8,171 nt of DNA, taken from Verrucomicrobiia bacterium (GTDB taxonomy: Bacteria; Verrucomicrobiota; Verrucomicrobiia; Opitutales; Opitutaceae). How positions within the stretch are numbered: position 1 is the stretch's first letter; every line of letters begins with the position of its first letter. The DNA lies in contig JAUHWE010000171.1 in assembly GCA_030424825.1 (NCBI GenBank), positions 1 to 8,171 on the forward strand. The letters are read 5' to 3'. Under the pieces are notes generated by a model. It searched no databases. It saw only the letters and a list, made by a program, of their open reading frames with translations, and had not been told where the DNA came from. Shown here piece after piece: positions 1-6,289 of this stretch. The translations under genes were made by a program, and so were the position numbers.

Positions 1-503
1 CCCTCCTTTTTCCTGGCTAGATTCGTAAGCAGAAACTGCCGCTTCCCCCAATCGGGAACTGCTTTTTCCAAAAGCGCGTCGGCCTCCTTGCGTCCCGCCA
101 AGCGTTCCAAGTCGATCGAATTCATCGCGTCGTACTCCGAGTCGTGAAATCCTGGATACCGCTTGGGCACAATATCGACCACCACGAGGCGTTTTACCCG
201 GTCAGGGGATTCGCAAGCGATCTTCATGGCGAGTTTCCCTCCCATAGAATGCCCCATCAAATGGCAGCTTCCCAATCCTTTTTCATCCATCCAGCCGAGA
301 ATGTCGTCCCGCATCGCATCGTAGGAATGGGGAAAAGCGTGCGGCGAGTTTCCATGATTTCTCAGATCCAGACAAAACACATGGAAGCGTTTCCCCAAAT
401 CTGAACCAGCCCCCTGCCAATTTCGAGAGGAGCCTAGCAAACCATGCAGTACCAACAGGGGCGGTTGAGACGAGTCTCCAAACTCACGGTGGAAAAGATT
501 CAT
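1..503 (-). CDS. Alpha/beta hydrolase, YbfF/ABHD11-like esterase (5' part, runs off left edge)
   Basis: The first 167 codons are visible; the C-terminal part lies beyond the window. Reading from 503 leftwards gives a protein with the hallmarks of the YbfF-type alpha/beta hydrolase family. These are an oxyanion-loop HGLLGS motif at residues 20-25, DLRNHGNSP near residue 46, and the nucleophile elbow GHSMGGK at residues 84-90, with Ser86 as the likely nucleophile. A VVVDIVP strand follows. The catalytic Asp and His are not all assignable because the end is missing. E. coli YbfF shows the same order (HGLFGS, MRNHGLSP, GHSMGGK), so I place this as a cytoplasmic carboxylesterase/thioesterase-like enzyme. 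The natural substrate is unknown. The ATG at 503 is the only sensible start: an in-frame TGA lies four codons upstream, at 515-513. A GGAG about 12 bases upstream (519-516) sits inside a dyad, so translation may be weak or controlled. The gene is divergent from mutS. There is no signal peptide. Confidence 0.9.
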   Translation of the reverse strand, partial: MNLFHREFGDSSQPPLLVLHGLLGSSRNWQGAGSDLGKRFHVFCLDLRNHGNSPHAFPHSYDAMRDDILGWMDEKGLGSCHLMGHSMGGKLAMKIACESPDRVKRLVVVDIVPKRYPGFHDSEYDAMNSIDLERLAGRKEADALLEKAVPDWGKRQFLLTNLARKKE

Positions 504-510
504 AGCATAA

Positions 511-546
511 AATCACTCCGAGTGATTGGCGCCAATCCGACGGAGT
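511..546. promoter_or_regulatory. Overlapping palindromes upstream of the hydrolase gene (operator or SD-sequestering hairpin)
   Basis: Positions 511-527 read AATCACTC-C-GAGTGATT, a perfect 8-bp inverted repeat with one centre base. Positions 524-537 read GATTGGCGCCAATC, a perfect 14-bp palindrome sharing the GATT. A wider dyad with the same centre as the second palindrome pairs ACTCCG (515-520) with CGGAGT (541-546). On the minus strand this block lies in the likely 5' leader of the hydrolase and contains its GGAG, so both folds would partly bury the ribosome site. As DNA, the same symmetry could be a repressor operator in the hydrolase-mutS divergent region. No regulator is identified. Confidence 0.45.
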
Positions 547-748
547 CAAGAGGCCAGACATTGTTTCGACTCAAACCACTCTCCTTCCCGGCCGCCTTAG
601 CTCCTCCGAATCGCCTTTTTTCTTGCGACTGGATTCAGCCAGAGATTGCTTACCAAGTTTTAGCGCGTTGAAAAACTTTTAGCGGGAGTCGCTTGCGGCA
701 TCTGCAGAAAAAACGCTTCCTACTCACTTTCCCTCCGCTCTTCCAAAT

Positions 749-1771
749 ATGGCCAAAGGCAAGATAACTCCCATGATGCAGCAGTACTTCGAGGTTAAGC
801 GCAACCTCCCCCCGAACACGCTGCTCCTGTTCCGGCTGGGTGACTTCTACGAAATGTTTCACGAGGATGCAGAAATGGGTTCGCAGCTTCTGGGAATCAC
901 ATTGACCAAGCGAAGCGACTACTTCATGGCCGGAATCCCTTACCATGCGGCCGAGCAGTACATCGGAAAAGCGCTCCAAGCAGGGAAAAAAGTGGCTATT
1001 TGCGACCAGGTTGAAACTCCTCAACCCGGCAAACTGGTCAAACGATCGCTCACTCGCATTCTCACTCCTGGAACGACGATTGAGGACAACCAGATCGAAT
1101 CGAGCCGAAACCACTACCTCGCCGCGTTCGAGCTCGAGAAAGGCGGGGCCTCCCTTTCCTGGCTCGACCTGTCAACCGGTGAATTCAAGATCGCTAAGGG
1201 AAAATCCGTCGACGACCTCATGCCCGTGCTCACCTCCATCGATCCCGCCGAGATGCTTGTAATGGAGGGCGAAGAAAATCGCTGGAGAGCCATGGCTCAC
1301 GACGGCTCGACGCACGACGAGCTCACCCATTTTCTCGCCACTCGCTCGGTTACGGAACTCCCCGGATACCATTTTGACGTGGATGCGGGGGTTCAGTCCG
1401 TCATGGACACACTCGGCGTAATCAATCTGGAAGGTTTTGGAATCGACAAGGACCATCCCGCATTGGGATGCGCGGGGGCCGTTCTTCACTACGTAACGGA
1501 GAACCTGCGGGCCAAACCGGAAAATTTGTCTTCGATTCGCGAATACAGTTGCGAAGCTTCCCTACTCCTGGATCCCGCTACGCTTCGCAATCTTGAGATT
1601 TTCAAGTCTACCCGCGGAACCCGGGAGGGAAGCTTACTTCAGGCAATTAACAAGACAACCACTGCCTCCGGTGCGCGGCAGCTTGAGCAGTGGCTCATTT
1701 CCGCCGACTGGACGAACTCCAGCGGCGGCAGGACAGCGTGGAACAATTCGTTCAATCGCCACTCGCAGTGA
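749..1771 (+). CDS. mutS: DNA mismatch repair protein MutS, N-terminal fragment (broken gene, part 1)
   Basis: MutS scans DNA as a dimer, binds mismatches and small loops, and recruits MutL in an ATP-dependent way. This piece carries the mismatch-recognition domain: TPMMQQY near residue 7, then GDFYEMF with the Phe33-x-Glu35 pair that stacks on and contacts the mispair. The connector domain and the start of the lever/core (TRGTREGSLLQAINKTTTASGARQLEQWL, here residues 288-316 in outline) follow. Homology stops at about residue 318 (position 1702). The remaining 22 or so residues, Ser/Gly/Asn/Arg-rich, are read in the wrong frame up to the TGA at 1769-1771. The correct frame resumes in the next fragment. 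The ATG at 749 places the family motifs at normal distances, though no Shine-Dalgarno sequence is visible; the preceding bases are pyrimidine-rich. Alone, this piece lacks clamp and ATPase and should not support repair. The other half of the gene is otherwise well preserved. Confidence 0.92.
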   Translation: MAKGKITPMMQQYFEVKRNLPPNTLLLFRLGDFYEMFHEDAEMGSQLLGITLTKRSDYFMAGIPYHAAEQYIGKALQAGKKVAICDQVETPQPGKLVKRSLTRILTPGTTIEDNQIESSRNHYLAAFELEKGGASLSWLDLSTGEFKIAKGKSVDDLMPVLTSIDPAEMLVMEGEENRWRAMAHDGSTHDELTHFLATRSVTELPGYHFDVDAGVQSVMDTLGVINLEGFGIDKDHPALGCAGAVLHYVTENLRAKPENLSSIREYSCEASLLLDPATLRNLEIFKSTRGTREGSLLQAINKTTTASGARQLEQWLISADWTNSSGGRTAWNNSFNRHSQ

Positions 1772-3297
1772 GCGAACTACAGGATCTTCTCAAGTCAGTT
1801 CGCGATATCAAACGCATCCTCGGACGCCTCCAGAACCGGCTGAGGAACCCACGTGAGCTTGGTGGCATTCGAGACACGCTCAACCAGATACCGGGAATAC
1901 TCGACACGCTCGCACCGTTTTCCGGCACCGCGATCGACTCACTGTCCTGCCAACTCAACACCCTTCCCCACTTGGCAGAGCTGCTGAACAAAGGGTTGCG
2001 GGAGGAGTTGCCTAACAATCTCTCCGATGGCGGATACATTGCCAAAGGTTACGACGACGCCCTCGACGGGATGCTATCGTTGACCACAGACAACAAACTC
2101 TGGCTCTCCAATCTTGAATCCGAGGAGCGGGAGCGAACAGGGATCAAGAACCTAAAAATCAAATTCAATAATGCCTTCGGCTACTTTATCGAGGTTTCCA
2201 AGTCAAATCTGAGCCTCGTACCCGACGACTACATACGCAAACAAACCATGGTCAATGGGGAGCGATACGTCACCGAGAGCCTCAAGCAGAAAGAAAAGGA
2301 AATCTTCCACGCCGAAGAAAACAGCAAACGTAGAGAAGAAGAGCTTTTCGCCGGTCTGGTAGCCGCAGTACTCGAAGAATCAGGACCCCTAACCGAAACC
2401 GCATCGGCGCTGGCCGAACTCGACGTGTTTTGCGGATGGGCTGAAATCGCTCGACTTTGGAATTACTGCAAACCGGAGCTCGACGAATCGGATTCGATTG
2501 AAATCGCACAAGGCCGCCACCCAGTGGTTGAGCAAATGCTCAAGCAAAGCGCTTCCGGACTCGCGAACAGCCAGGCCTTTGTTCCCAATGATTCACAACT
2601 CAGTGCATCCGAAAGCCAAATACATCTGATCACGGGACCTAACATGGCAGGGAAAAGCACATTCATTCGGCAAGTGGCGCTGATCACCCTCCTCGCCCAA
2701 ATCGGATGCTGGACCCCGGCCACTTCCGCAAGGATCGGTCTCGTCGACCGCATTTTCTCCCGCGTCGGAGCCAGTGACGATCTCGCCCGCGGAAACTCAA
2801 CGTTCATGGTCGAGATGAATGAGACCGCCAATATTCTCAACAATGCGACGCGACACAGCCTGATAATCCTCGACGAAATCGGGCGCGGTACGAGCACCTA
2901 CGACGGTCTCAGCATCGCCTGGTCGGTCGTTGAGCACCTGCACCGCGAGCCGGATGCAGGTCCCAAAACACTTTTCGCGACCCACTACCAAGAGCTTACC
3001 CAACTCGAATCCCACTTGGGACGTCTCGAGAACTTTTCGGTAGCGGTCAAGGAATGGAACGATGACATCGTCTTCGTCCGCACTGTAATCAAGGGGGCTG
3101 CCGACAGGAGTTATGGCATCCAGGTCGCTCGACTAGCGGGGCTTCCCCAAGTGGTCATCGATCGGGCGAAGGAAATCCTGCAAAAACTGGAATCGGACGA
3201 TGCGACCGTCGCTGTGAGTTCGCCGATTCCAAAGGCAAAACCGCGCAAGAAGATTCGAGTCGAACAAAACGACGACCAACTGAACCTGTTCGGCTAG
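1690..3297 (+). CDS. mutS: DNA mismatch repair protein MutS, C-terminal fragment (broken gene, part 2)
   Basis: This is the rest of MutS in the other frame. Homology begins at about 1702 (RRLDELQRRQDSVEQFV, the core segment after the WL of part 1). It continues through the core and clamp (FNNAFGYFIEVSKSN; MVNGERYVTESLKQKE) into the ABC-type ATPase. That domain has Walker A GPNMAGKS at fragment residues 316-323, the STFMVEMNE segment, Walker B LIILDE with Asp395-Glu396, the GRGTSTYDG signature, and FATHY with His432. The end, DDQLNLFG, resembles many bacterial MutS tails. The nominal GTG at 1690 is merely the first possible start after an in-frame TGA at 1684-1686. It has no ribosome site and overlaps part 1 by 82 bases, so independent translation is doubtful. 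If the break were healed, the joined protein would be about 851 residues, close to E. coli MutS (853). The two pieces are best treated as one frameshifted gene, 749-3297. Confidence 0.92.
   Translation: MAHFRRLDELQRRQDSVEQFVQSPLAVSELQDLLKSVRDIKRILGRLQNRLRNPRELGGIRDTLNQIPGILDTLAPFSGTAIDSLSCQLNTLPHLAELLNKGLREELPNNLSDGGYIAKGYDDALDGMLSLTTDNKLWLSNLESEERERTGIKNLKIKFNNAFGYFIEVSKSNLSLVPDDYIRKQTMVNGERYVTESLKQKEKEIFHAEENSKRREEELFAGLVAAVLEESGPLTETASALAELDVFCGWAEIARLWNYCKPELDESDSIEIAQGRHPVVEQMLKQSASGLANSQAFVPNDSQLSASESQIHLITGPNMAGKSTFIRQVALITLLAQIGCWTPATSARIGLVDRIFSRVGASDDLARGNSTFMVEMNETANILNNATRHSLIILDEIGRGTSTYDGLSIAWSVVEHLHREPDAGPKTLFATHYQELTQLESHLGRLENFSVAVKEWNDDIVFVRTVIKGAADRSYGIQVARLAGLPQVVIDRAKEILQKLESDDATVAVSSPIPKAKPRKKIRVEQNDDQLNLFG
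1697..1731 (+). other. mutS: Frameshift site in mutS
   Basis: Upstream of about 1700 the MutS reading frame starts at 749; downstream of about 1702 it is one base back. In E. coli and Thermus MutS, 12 residues separate the WL of this helix from the conserved Arg that heads the next segment, and Pro is at the third. Here only enough bases remain for about ten, and the Pro-hydrophobic pair is absent. Loss of seven bases (two codons plus one base) just after the ATT TC at 1697-1701 would explain both. There is no homopolymer or slippery heptamer here. Confidence 0.8.
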
Positions 3298-3322
3298 ACC
3301 CATCCTCCAGGATAGCCAACTG

Positions 3323-3339
3323 GGGAGTAGGCTCCCTTT
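3323..3339 (+). terminator. Weak terminator-like hairpin after mutS
   Basis: GGGAG (3323-3327) and CTCCC (3332-3336) can form a 5-bp stem around a TAGG loop, followed by only three T residues. It lies 26 bases after the mutS stop. The stem is GC-rich but short and the T run is minimal, so Rho-independent termination is only a possibility. Confidence 0.3.
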
Positions 3340-3368
3340 GCAAACGCCTTGTTCGGATCCTCTATACT
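3338..3368 (+). promoter_or_regulatory. Possible sigma70-type promoter for the small gene
   Basis: TTGCAA (3338-3343) and TATACT (3363-3368) resemble -35 and -10 boxes, but the 19-base spacing is longer than ideal. The octamer ATTGAGGT follows twice (3369-3376 and 3394-3401, 25 bases apart). The second copy is followed by ACCTAAT, making a near inverted repeat. This leaves a leader of roughly 130 bases before the ATG at 3507. The call rests on weak consensus matches only. Confidence 0.25.
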
Positions 3369-3506
3369 ATTGAGGTAAAGCGACTTAAATAAAATTGAGG
3401 TCTGCTACCTAATGCCGAATCCGAAGGAGCGTTCATAGCCCCCTTATACGTTTAGAGCTTTCCACTCAGTGCCCAGATAGAGTACATTCTTTGGGTCAGG
3501 AGAAAT

Positions 3507-3824
3507 ATGAATCTACATCAAAAACTTAAATCTATTGAAACGCAGAGAGATCGCGAACAGAAGCATCCTGCTTCCAAGGTTGTAGATAAGTGGGAGAGTC
3601 CTGTTGAAGGCAAGGTTACCAAACGTCGTAAGCTTTCGCTAAAGCCGGAAGTGGCTAACGCAATTCCGTCAGCCAAAAGAGGGCCCTTGGAAATCGGCCT
3701 CATCGAACGCACAGGCGGCTCCAACTCAATTGTACAACGCTCGATCAACCTGCAGATGCACCGCTTCGAAAAGATCCTTGATTCTCGAATTAATGAGATC
3801 AAAAGCGAGCTTTTGGCGAGATAG
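3507..3824 (+). CDS. Small basic hypothetical protein (105 aa)
   Basis: I do not recognise this protein. A good Shine-Dalgarno sequence, AGGAGA (3498-3503), lies just before the ATG, better than for any other gene in the window, and this is the main reason to believe in it. The product is strongly charged: about 22 Lys/Arg against 13 Asp/Glu, net around +9, with no Cys. The first 60 residues are hydrophilic with KRRK at 39-42 and look flexible. The last 35 or so (from SIVQRSINLQMHRFEKILDS) look alpha-helical and amphipathic, possibly for self-association or partner binding. There is no signal peptide or membrane segment, so it is probably cytoplasmic. A nucleic-acid-binding role would suit the charge but is only a guess. 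It is 209 bases downstream of mutS on the same strand and convergent with glgB, whose end is 37 bases away. By eye its codon use looks more AT-rich than its neighbours'. Confidence 0.6.
   Translation: MNLHQKLKSIETQRDREQKHPASKVVDKWESPVEGKVTKRRKLSLKPEVANAIPSAKRGPLEIGLIERTGGSNSIVQRSINLQMHRFEKILDSRINEIKSELLAR
3800..3815. terminator. Inverted repeat at the convergent gene ends
   Basis: CAAAAGC-GA-GCTTTTG is a perfect 7-bp inverted repeat (as RNA, a 6-bp stem with a 4-base loop on either strand). It overlaps the last codons of the small gene and lies 47 bases past the glgB stop. It could slow transcription from either side, but the stem is A/T-rich and no separate T run follows, so a real terminator role is uncertain. 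Confidence 0.22.
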
Positions 3825-3861
3825 GCAGGGAGCAAATCAGGTTGCTTGACCGGAGCGGTAT

Positions 3862-6072
3862 CTAGCCCTCCGACTTGAAAATCATCGTCGAGCAAGGAGG
3901 GAGCGTCAATTCGGCCGATTGATCGAGATCGTCAAAAGGATGTGCCTCTGACGTCAGCCCAGAGCCATTGCCGGTGTCGGTTCCTCCGTAGAATTTAGAG
4001 TTCGTATTCAAAATCTCTCTCCAGAATCCTGGCCGGGGAAGTCCCATGCGGTAATTCGTGCGCTCAATGGGAGTAAAGTGGGCTACGACCATAATCATAT
4101 TATGTCCATCAGGTGCCGTCCGCGAATAGCTGATAACACCCGCCTCCGAATCCCAACAAGCAATCCATCGAAAACTCTGGGAGTCGAAATCGGTTTCCGC
4201 CAAAGCGGGCTCGCTGCGGTAAAGTTTGTTCAAGTCCCGAATCAGATCCGAGATACCCGAATGATCGATATACTTATACAGGTGCCATTGGAGGCTGGTC
4301 GCATAGTTCCACTCCTCGGATTGCCCGAATTCCGAGCCCATGAATAGCAGTTTCTTGCCCGGATACGCCCACATGTGCCCGTAAAGAGCGCGGAGGGTCT
4401 GGGATTTTTCCGGAATGGTGCCCGCTCCCATCTTCAGAAGCATCGATTTTTTCCCATGAGTGACCTCATCGTGCGAAAACACAGTGATGAAATTTTCCGC
4501 ATACTGGTAAAGCATGCCGAACGTAAGGTTCCCTTGATGATATTTCCGGTGGATCGGGTCTTTCTCGAAATAGACTAGATTGTCGTGCATCCAACCCATG
4601 TTCCACTTGAGGTCGAACCCGAGCCCGCCCTCTTCTGGCGACTTGGTCACTCCCGCAAACGAGGTCGACTCTTCTGCGATCATCAAGACCCCCGGGTGGT
4701 ACTGGTGAACGAGGCTGTTGGCTTCCTTGATAAATGCAATTGCCTCCAAATTTTCATTACCACCGTACTTATTCGGGATCCATTGCCCTTCCTCTCTTGA
4801 ATAGTCGAGATAGAGCATGGACGCAACGGCATCGACACGGAGCCCGTCTATATGGAAATATTCGAGCCAGGCCAGGGCGTTGGAAACGAGAAAGCAACGC
4901 ACTTCATGACGCCCGTAATTGAAAATCAATGTTCCCCAATCCTGATGAGCCCCCAGCCTTGGGTCCTCATGCTCGTAAAGGTGGGTTCCGTCAAAGGTCG
5001 CCAAGGCAAAGGTGTCCCGCGGAAAGTGAGCGGGAACCCAGTCCACGATAATACCGATTCCCCGCTGGTGCAGGTGGTCGACAAACGCCTTGAAGTCGTC
5101 GGGGGTTCCAAACCGCTGCGTTGGGGCAAAGTAGCCAGTAACCTGATACCCCCAGCTTCCATCAAACGGGTGTTCCGCCACGGGCATCAACTCGATGTGG
5201 GTAAAACCCCGCTCTATGACGTAGTCTGCTAGTTCTTTAGCGAGTTCCGCATAAGTGAGAGGACGGTTATCCTCCTCCCAACGACGCTTCCAGGAACCCA
5301 GATGGACCTCGTAAACCGACATGGGCTTATTCAATGCCTGCCGTTCCTGTCGTTTGCTCATCCACTCCTTATCGCCCCACTCGTAAACGCCATGATCATA
5401 GACGATCGTGGCATTGTTTGGCGGGGCCTCGAAATACGCGCCGTAGGGATCCGTTTTCAGGAATAGCCCTCCTCCCTTGCCCACAAGCTCGTATTTGTAC
5501 ATCTCCCCGACCCGCAAGCCAGGGATGAAAAGCTCCCAAACTCCACTGGAACCCAGAATCCGCATGGGATGGTAACGCCCGTCCCAATTGTTGAAACTGC
5601 CTACAACGGAAACGCGGGACGCATTCGGCGCCCAAACAGCGAAGCTCACTCCGGGAACGCCATCGACCACACGCGGTCGGGACCCCAGCTTTTCGAAAAT
5701 TCGGTGCTCATTGCCCTCGTTGAACAAATAGAGATCGGATTCACCGATCGTGGGCAGGAAAGAATAGGGATCGTAGAACTGACGAATTTCCAAATCTTTG
5801 GTCTCCACGCGGAGTCGATACTTGAAAACCGTGTCCCTCCCTTCGATAAATCCTTCGAAAAATCCGTCCTTGCTCAACTGCTTCATCGGGAAGCGAGGCT
5901 GACTTTCATCCTCAATATCAACGACTTCGCAACTCTTGGCGTCACTTACAAAAGCACGGACGACCAATCCGGACTTCCCCTTGGTTTTGACAGGATGCAT
6001 CCCAAGCGATCCATGGGGGGTGTTCATCTGGGCTTTTCTAAACGATTCGAGTACTTTCTTGGCGATGATCAT
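3862..6072 (-). CDS. glgB: 1,4-alpha-glucan branching enzyme GlgB
   Basis: GlgB cuts alpha-1,4-glucan chains and rejoins them through alpha-1,6 bonds, making the branches of glycogen in the cytoplasm. The 736 residues match the full long-form enzyme (E. coli, 728). Order: an N-terminal N1 region containing SLGMHPV (residues 22-28), a CBM48 domain around 140-230 (FAVWAPNASRVSVVGSFNNWDGR), then the GH13 barrel and a C-terminal beta domain. Barrel motifs are MSVYEVHLGSW, DWVPAHFPRD, GLRVDAVASM with nucleophile Asp414, MIAEES with acid/base Glu467, and FSHDEVTHGKKS with Asp535. The spacings 414-467-535 (53 and 68) equal those of E. coli 405-458-526, so the enzyme should be active. The ATG at 6072 is chosen because an in-frame TGA lies only a few codons upstream; no strong Shine-Dalgarno sequence is seen. 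A 13-bp palindrome lies 11 bases upstream. No other glycogen gene is in the window, so it is not part of a visible glg operon. Confidence 0.97.
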   Translation of the reverse strand: MIIAKKVLESFRKAQMNTPHGSLGMHPVKTKGKSGLVVRAFVSDAKSCEVVDIEDESQPRFPMKQLSKDGFFEGFIEGRDTVFKYRLRVETKDLEIRQFYDPYSFLPTIGESDLYLFNEGNEHRIFEKLGSRPRVVDGVPGVSFAVWAPNASRVSVVGSFNNWDGRYHPMRILGSSGVWELFIPGLRVGEMYKYELVGKGGGLFLKTDPYGAYFEAPPNNATIVYDHGVYEWGDKEWMSKRQERQALNKPMSVYEVHLGSWKRRWEEDNRPLTYAELAKELADYVIERGFTHIELMPVAEHPFDGSWGYQVTGYFAPTQRFGTPDDFKAFVDHLHQRGIGIIVDWVPAHFPRDTFALATFDGTHLYEHEDPRLGAHQDWGTLIFNYGRHEVRCFLVSNALAWLEYFHIDGLRVDAVASMLYLDYSREEGQWIPNKYGGNENLEAIAFIKEANSLVHQYHPGVLMIAEESTSFAGVTKSPEEGGLGFDLKWNMGWMHDNLVYFEKDPIHRKYHQGNLTFGMLYQYAENFITVFSHDEVTHGKKSMLLKMGAGTIPEKSQTLRALYGHMWAYPGKKLLFMGSEFGQSEEWNYATSLQWHLYKYIDHSGISDLIRDLNKLYRSEPALAETDFDSQSFRWIACWDSEAGVISYSRTAPDGHNMIMVVAHFTPIERTNYRMGLPRPGFWREILNTNSKFYGGTDTGNGSGLTSEAHPFDDLDQSAELTLPPCSTMIFKSEG

Positions 6073-6082
6073 TGGCGGTATT

Positions 6083-6095
6083 CCCAGTCACTGGG
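6083..6095. promoter_or_regulatory. 13-bp palindrome upstream of glgB
   Basis: CCCAGT-C-ACTGGG is a perfect inverted repeat with 6-bp arms, centred 17 bases before the glgB start and in the glgB-lptD divergent gap. It could be an operator or a small hairpin in the glgB leader. No known binding-site consensus is recognised. Confidence 0.35.
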
Positions 6096-6103
6096 CTCAT
6101 ATT

Positions 6104-6119
6104 GAGGAGATGAGGAGAT
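6104..6119 (+). repeat. Tandem GAGGAGAT octamer, Shine-Dalgarno-like
   Basis: The octamer GAGGAGAT occurs twice back to back (6104-6111 and 6112-6119). Both copies look like ribosome sites. The first abuts an ATG at 6110 and the second lies about 13 bases before an ATG at 6131; both ATGs are in frame with lptD. Whether they are used decides the lptD start, so the element is recorded here. It may also be a chance purine-rich repeat. Confidence 0.4.
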
Positions 6120-6289
6120 TTAAAATTCCGATGGCACTCCTACTCTACCGATTCAAGACAATAAGATGCAAGACTCGCGACATTTTCCTTGCCCAGCGCA
6201 ACTTAATCGCAAGCGAGCGTTCAAATCAATTTCCTCCCAATTATCTGCCTTGCGTCGTCAAGATGCCCCCTCTAGTGCTTCCAAAAATA

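Noticed and set aside
655..684. AAGTTTT/AAAACTT inverted repeat and paired TTTTAGCG octamers upstream of mutS
   Set aside because: The stem is A/T-rich with a 10-base loop, and the octamers are short and could be chance. No -35/-10 pair could be placed convincingly for mutS.
650..1114. 154-residue minus-strand frame across the mutS start
   Set aside because: Antisense to conserved MutS domain I; no motif or ribosome site supports it.
1687..1768. Programmed -1 ribosomal frameshift joining the two mutS halves
   Set aside because: No slippery heptamer or homopolymer is present in the overlap, bacterial MutS is not known to use one, and the product would still lack two normally conserved linker residues.
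3831..3847. AGCAA/TTGCT hairpin between the small gene and glgB as a shared terminator
   Set aside because: Only a 5-bp stem with mixed content and no T run on either side; too weak to call.
3518..3895. 125-residue open frame on the minus strand opposite the small gene
   Set aside because: It begins inside the 3' end of glgB, mirrors the small gene, and shows no ribosome site or recognisable motif. The plus-strand frame has a clear Shine-Dalgarno sequence.
5569..6105. 178-residue plus-strand frame opposite the 5' part of glgB
   Set aside because: It is antisense to the well-conserved CBM48 and N1 regions of glgB and has no protein-like motifs; it is a shadow of glgB codon use.
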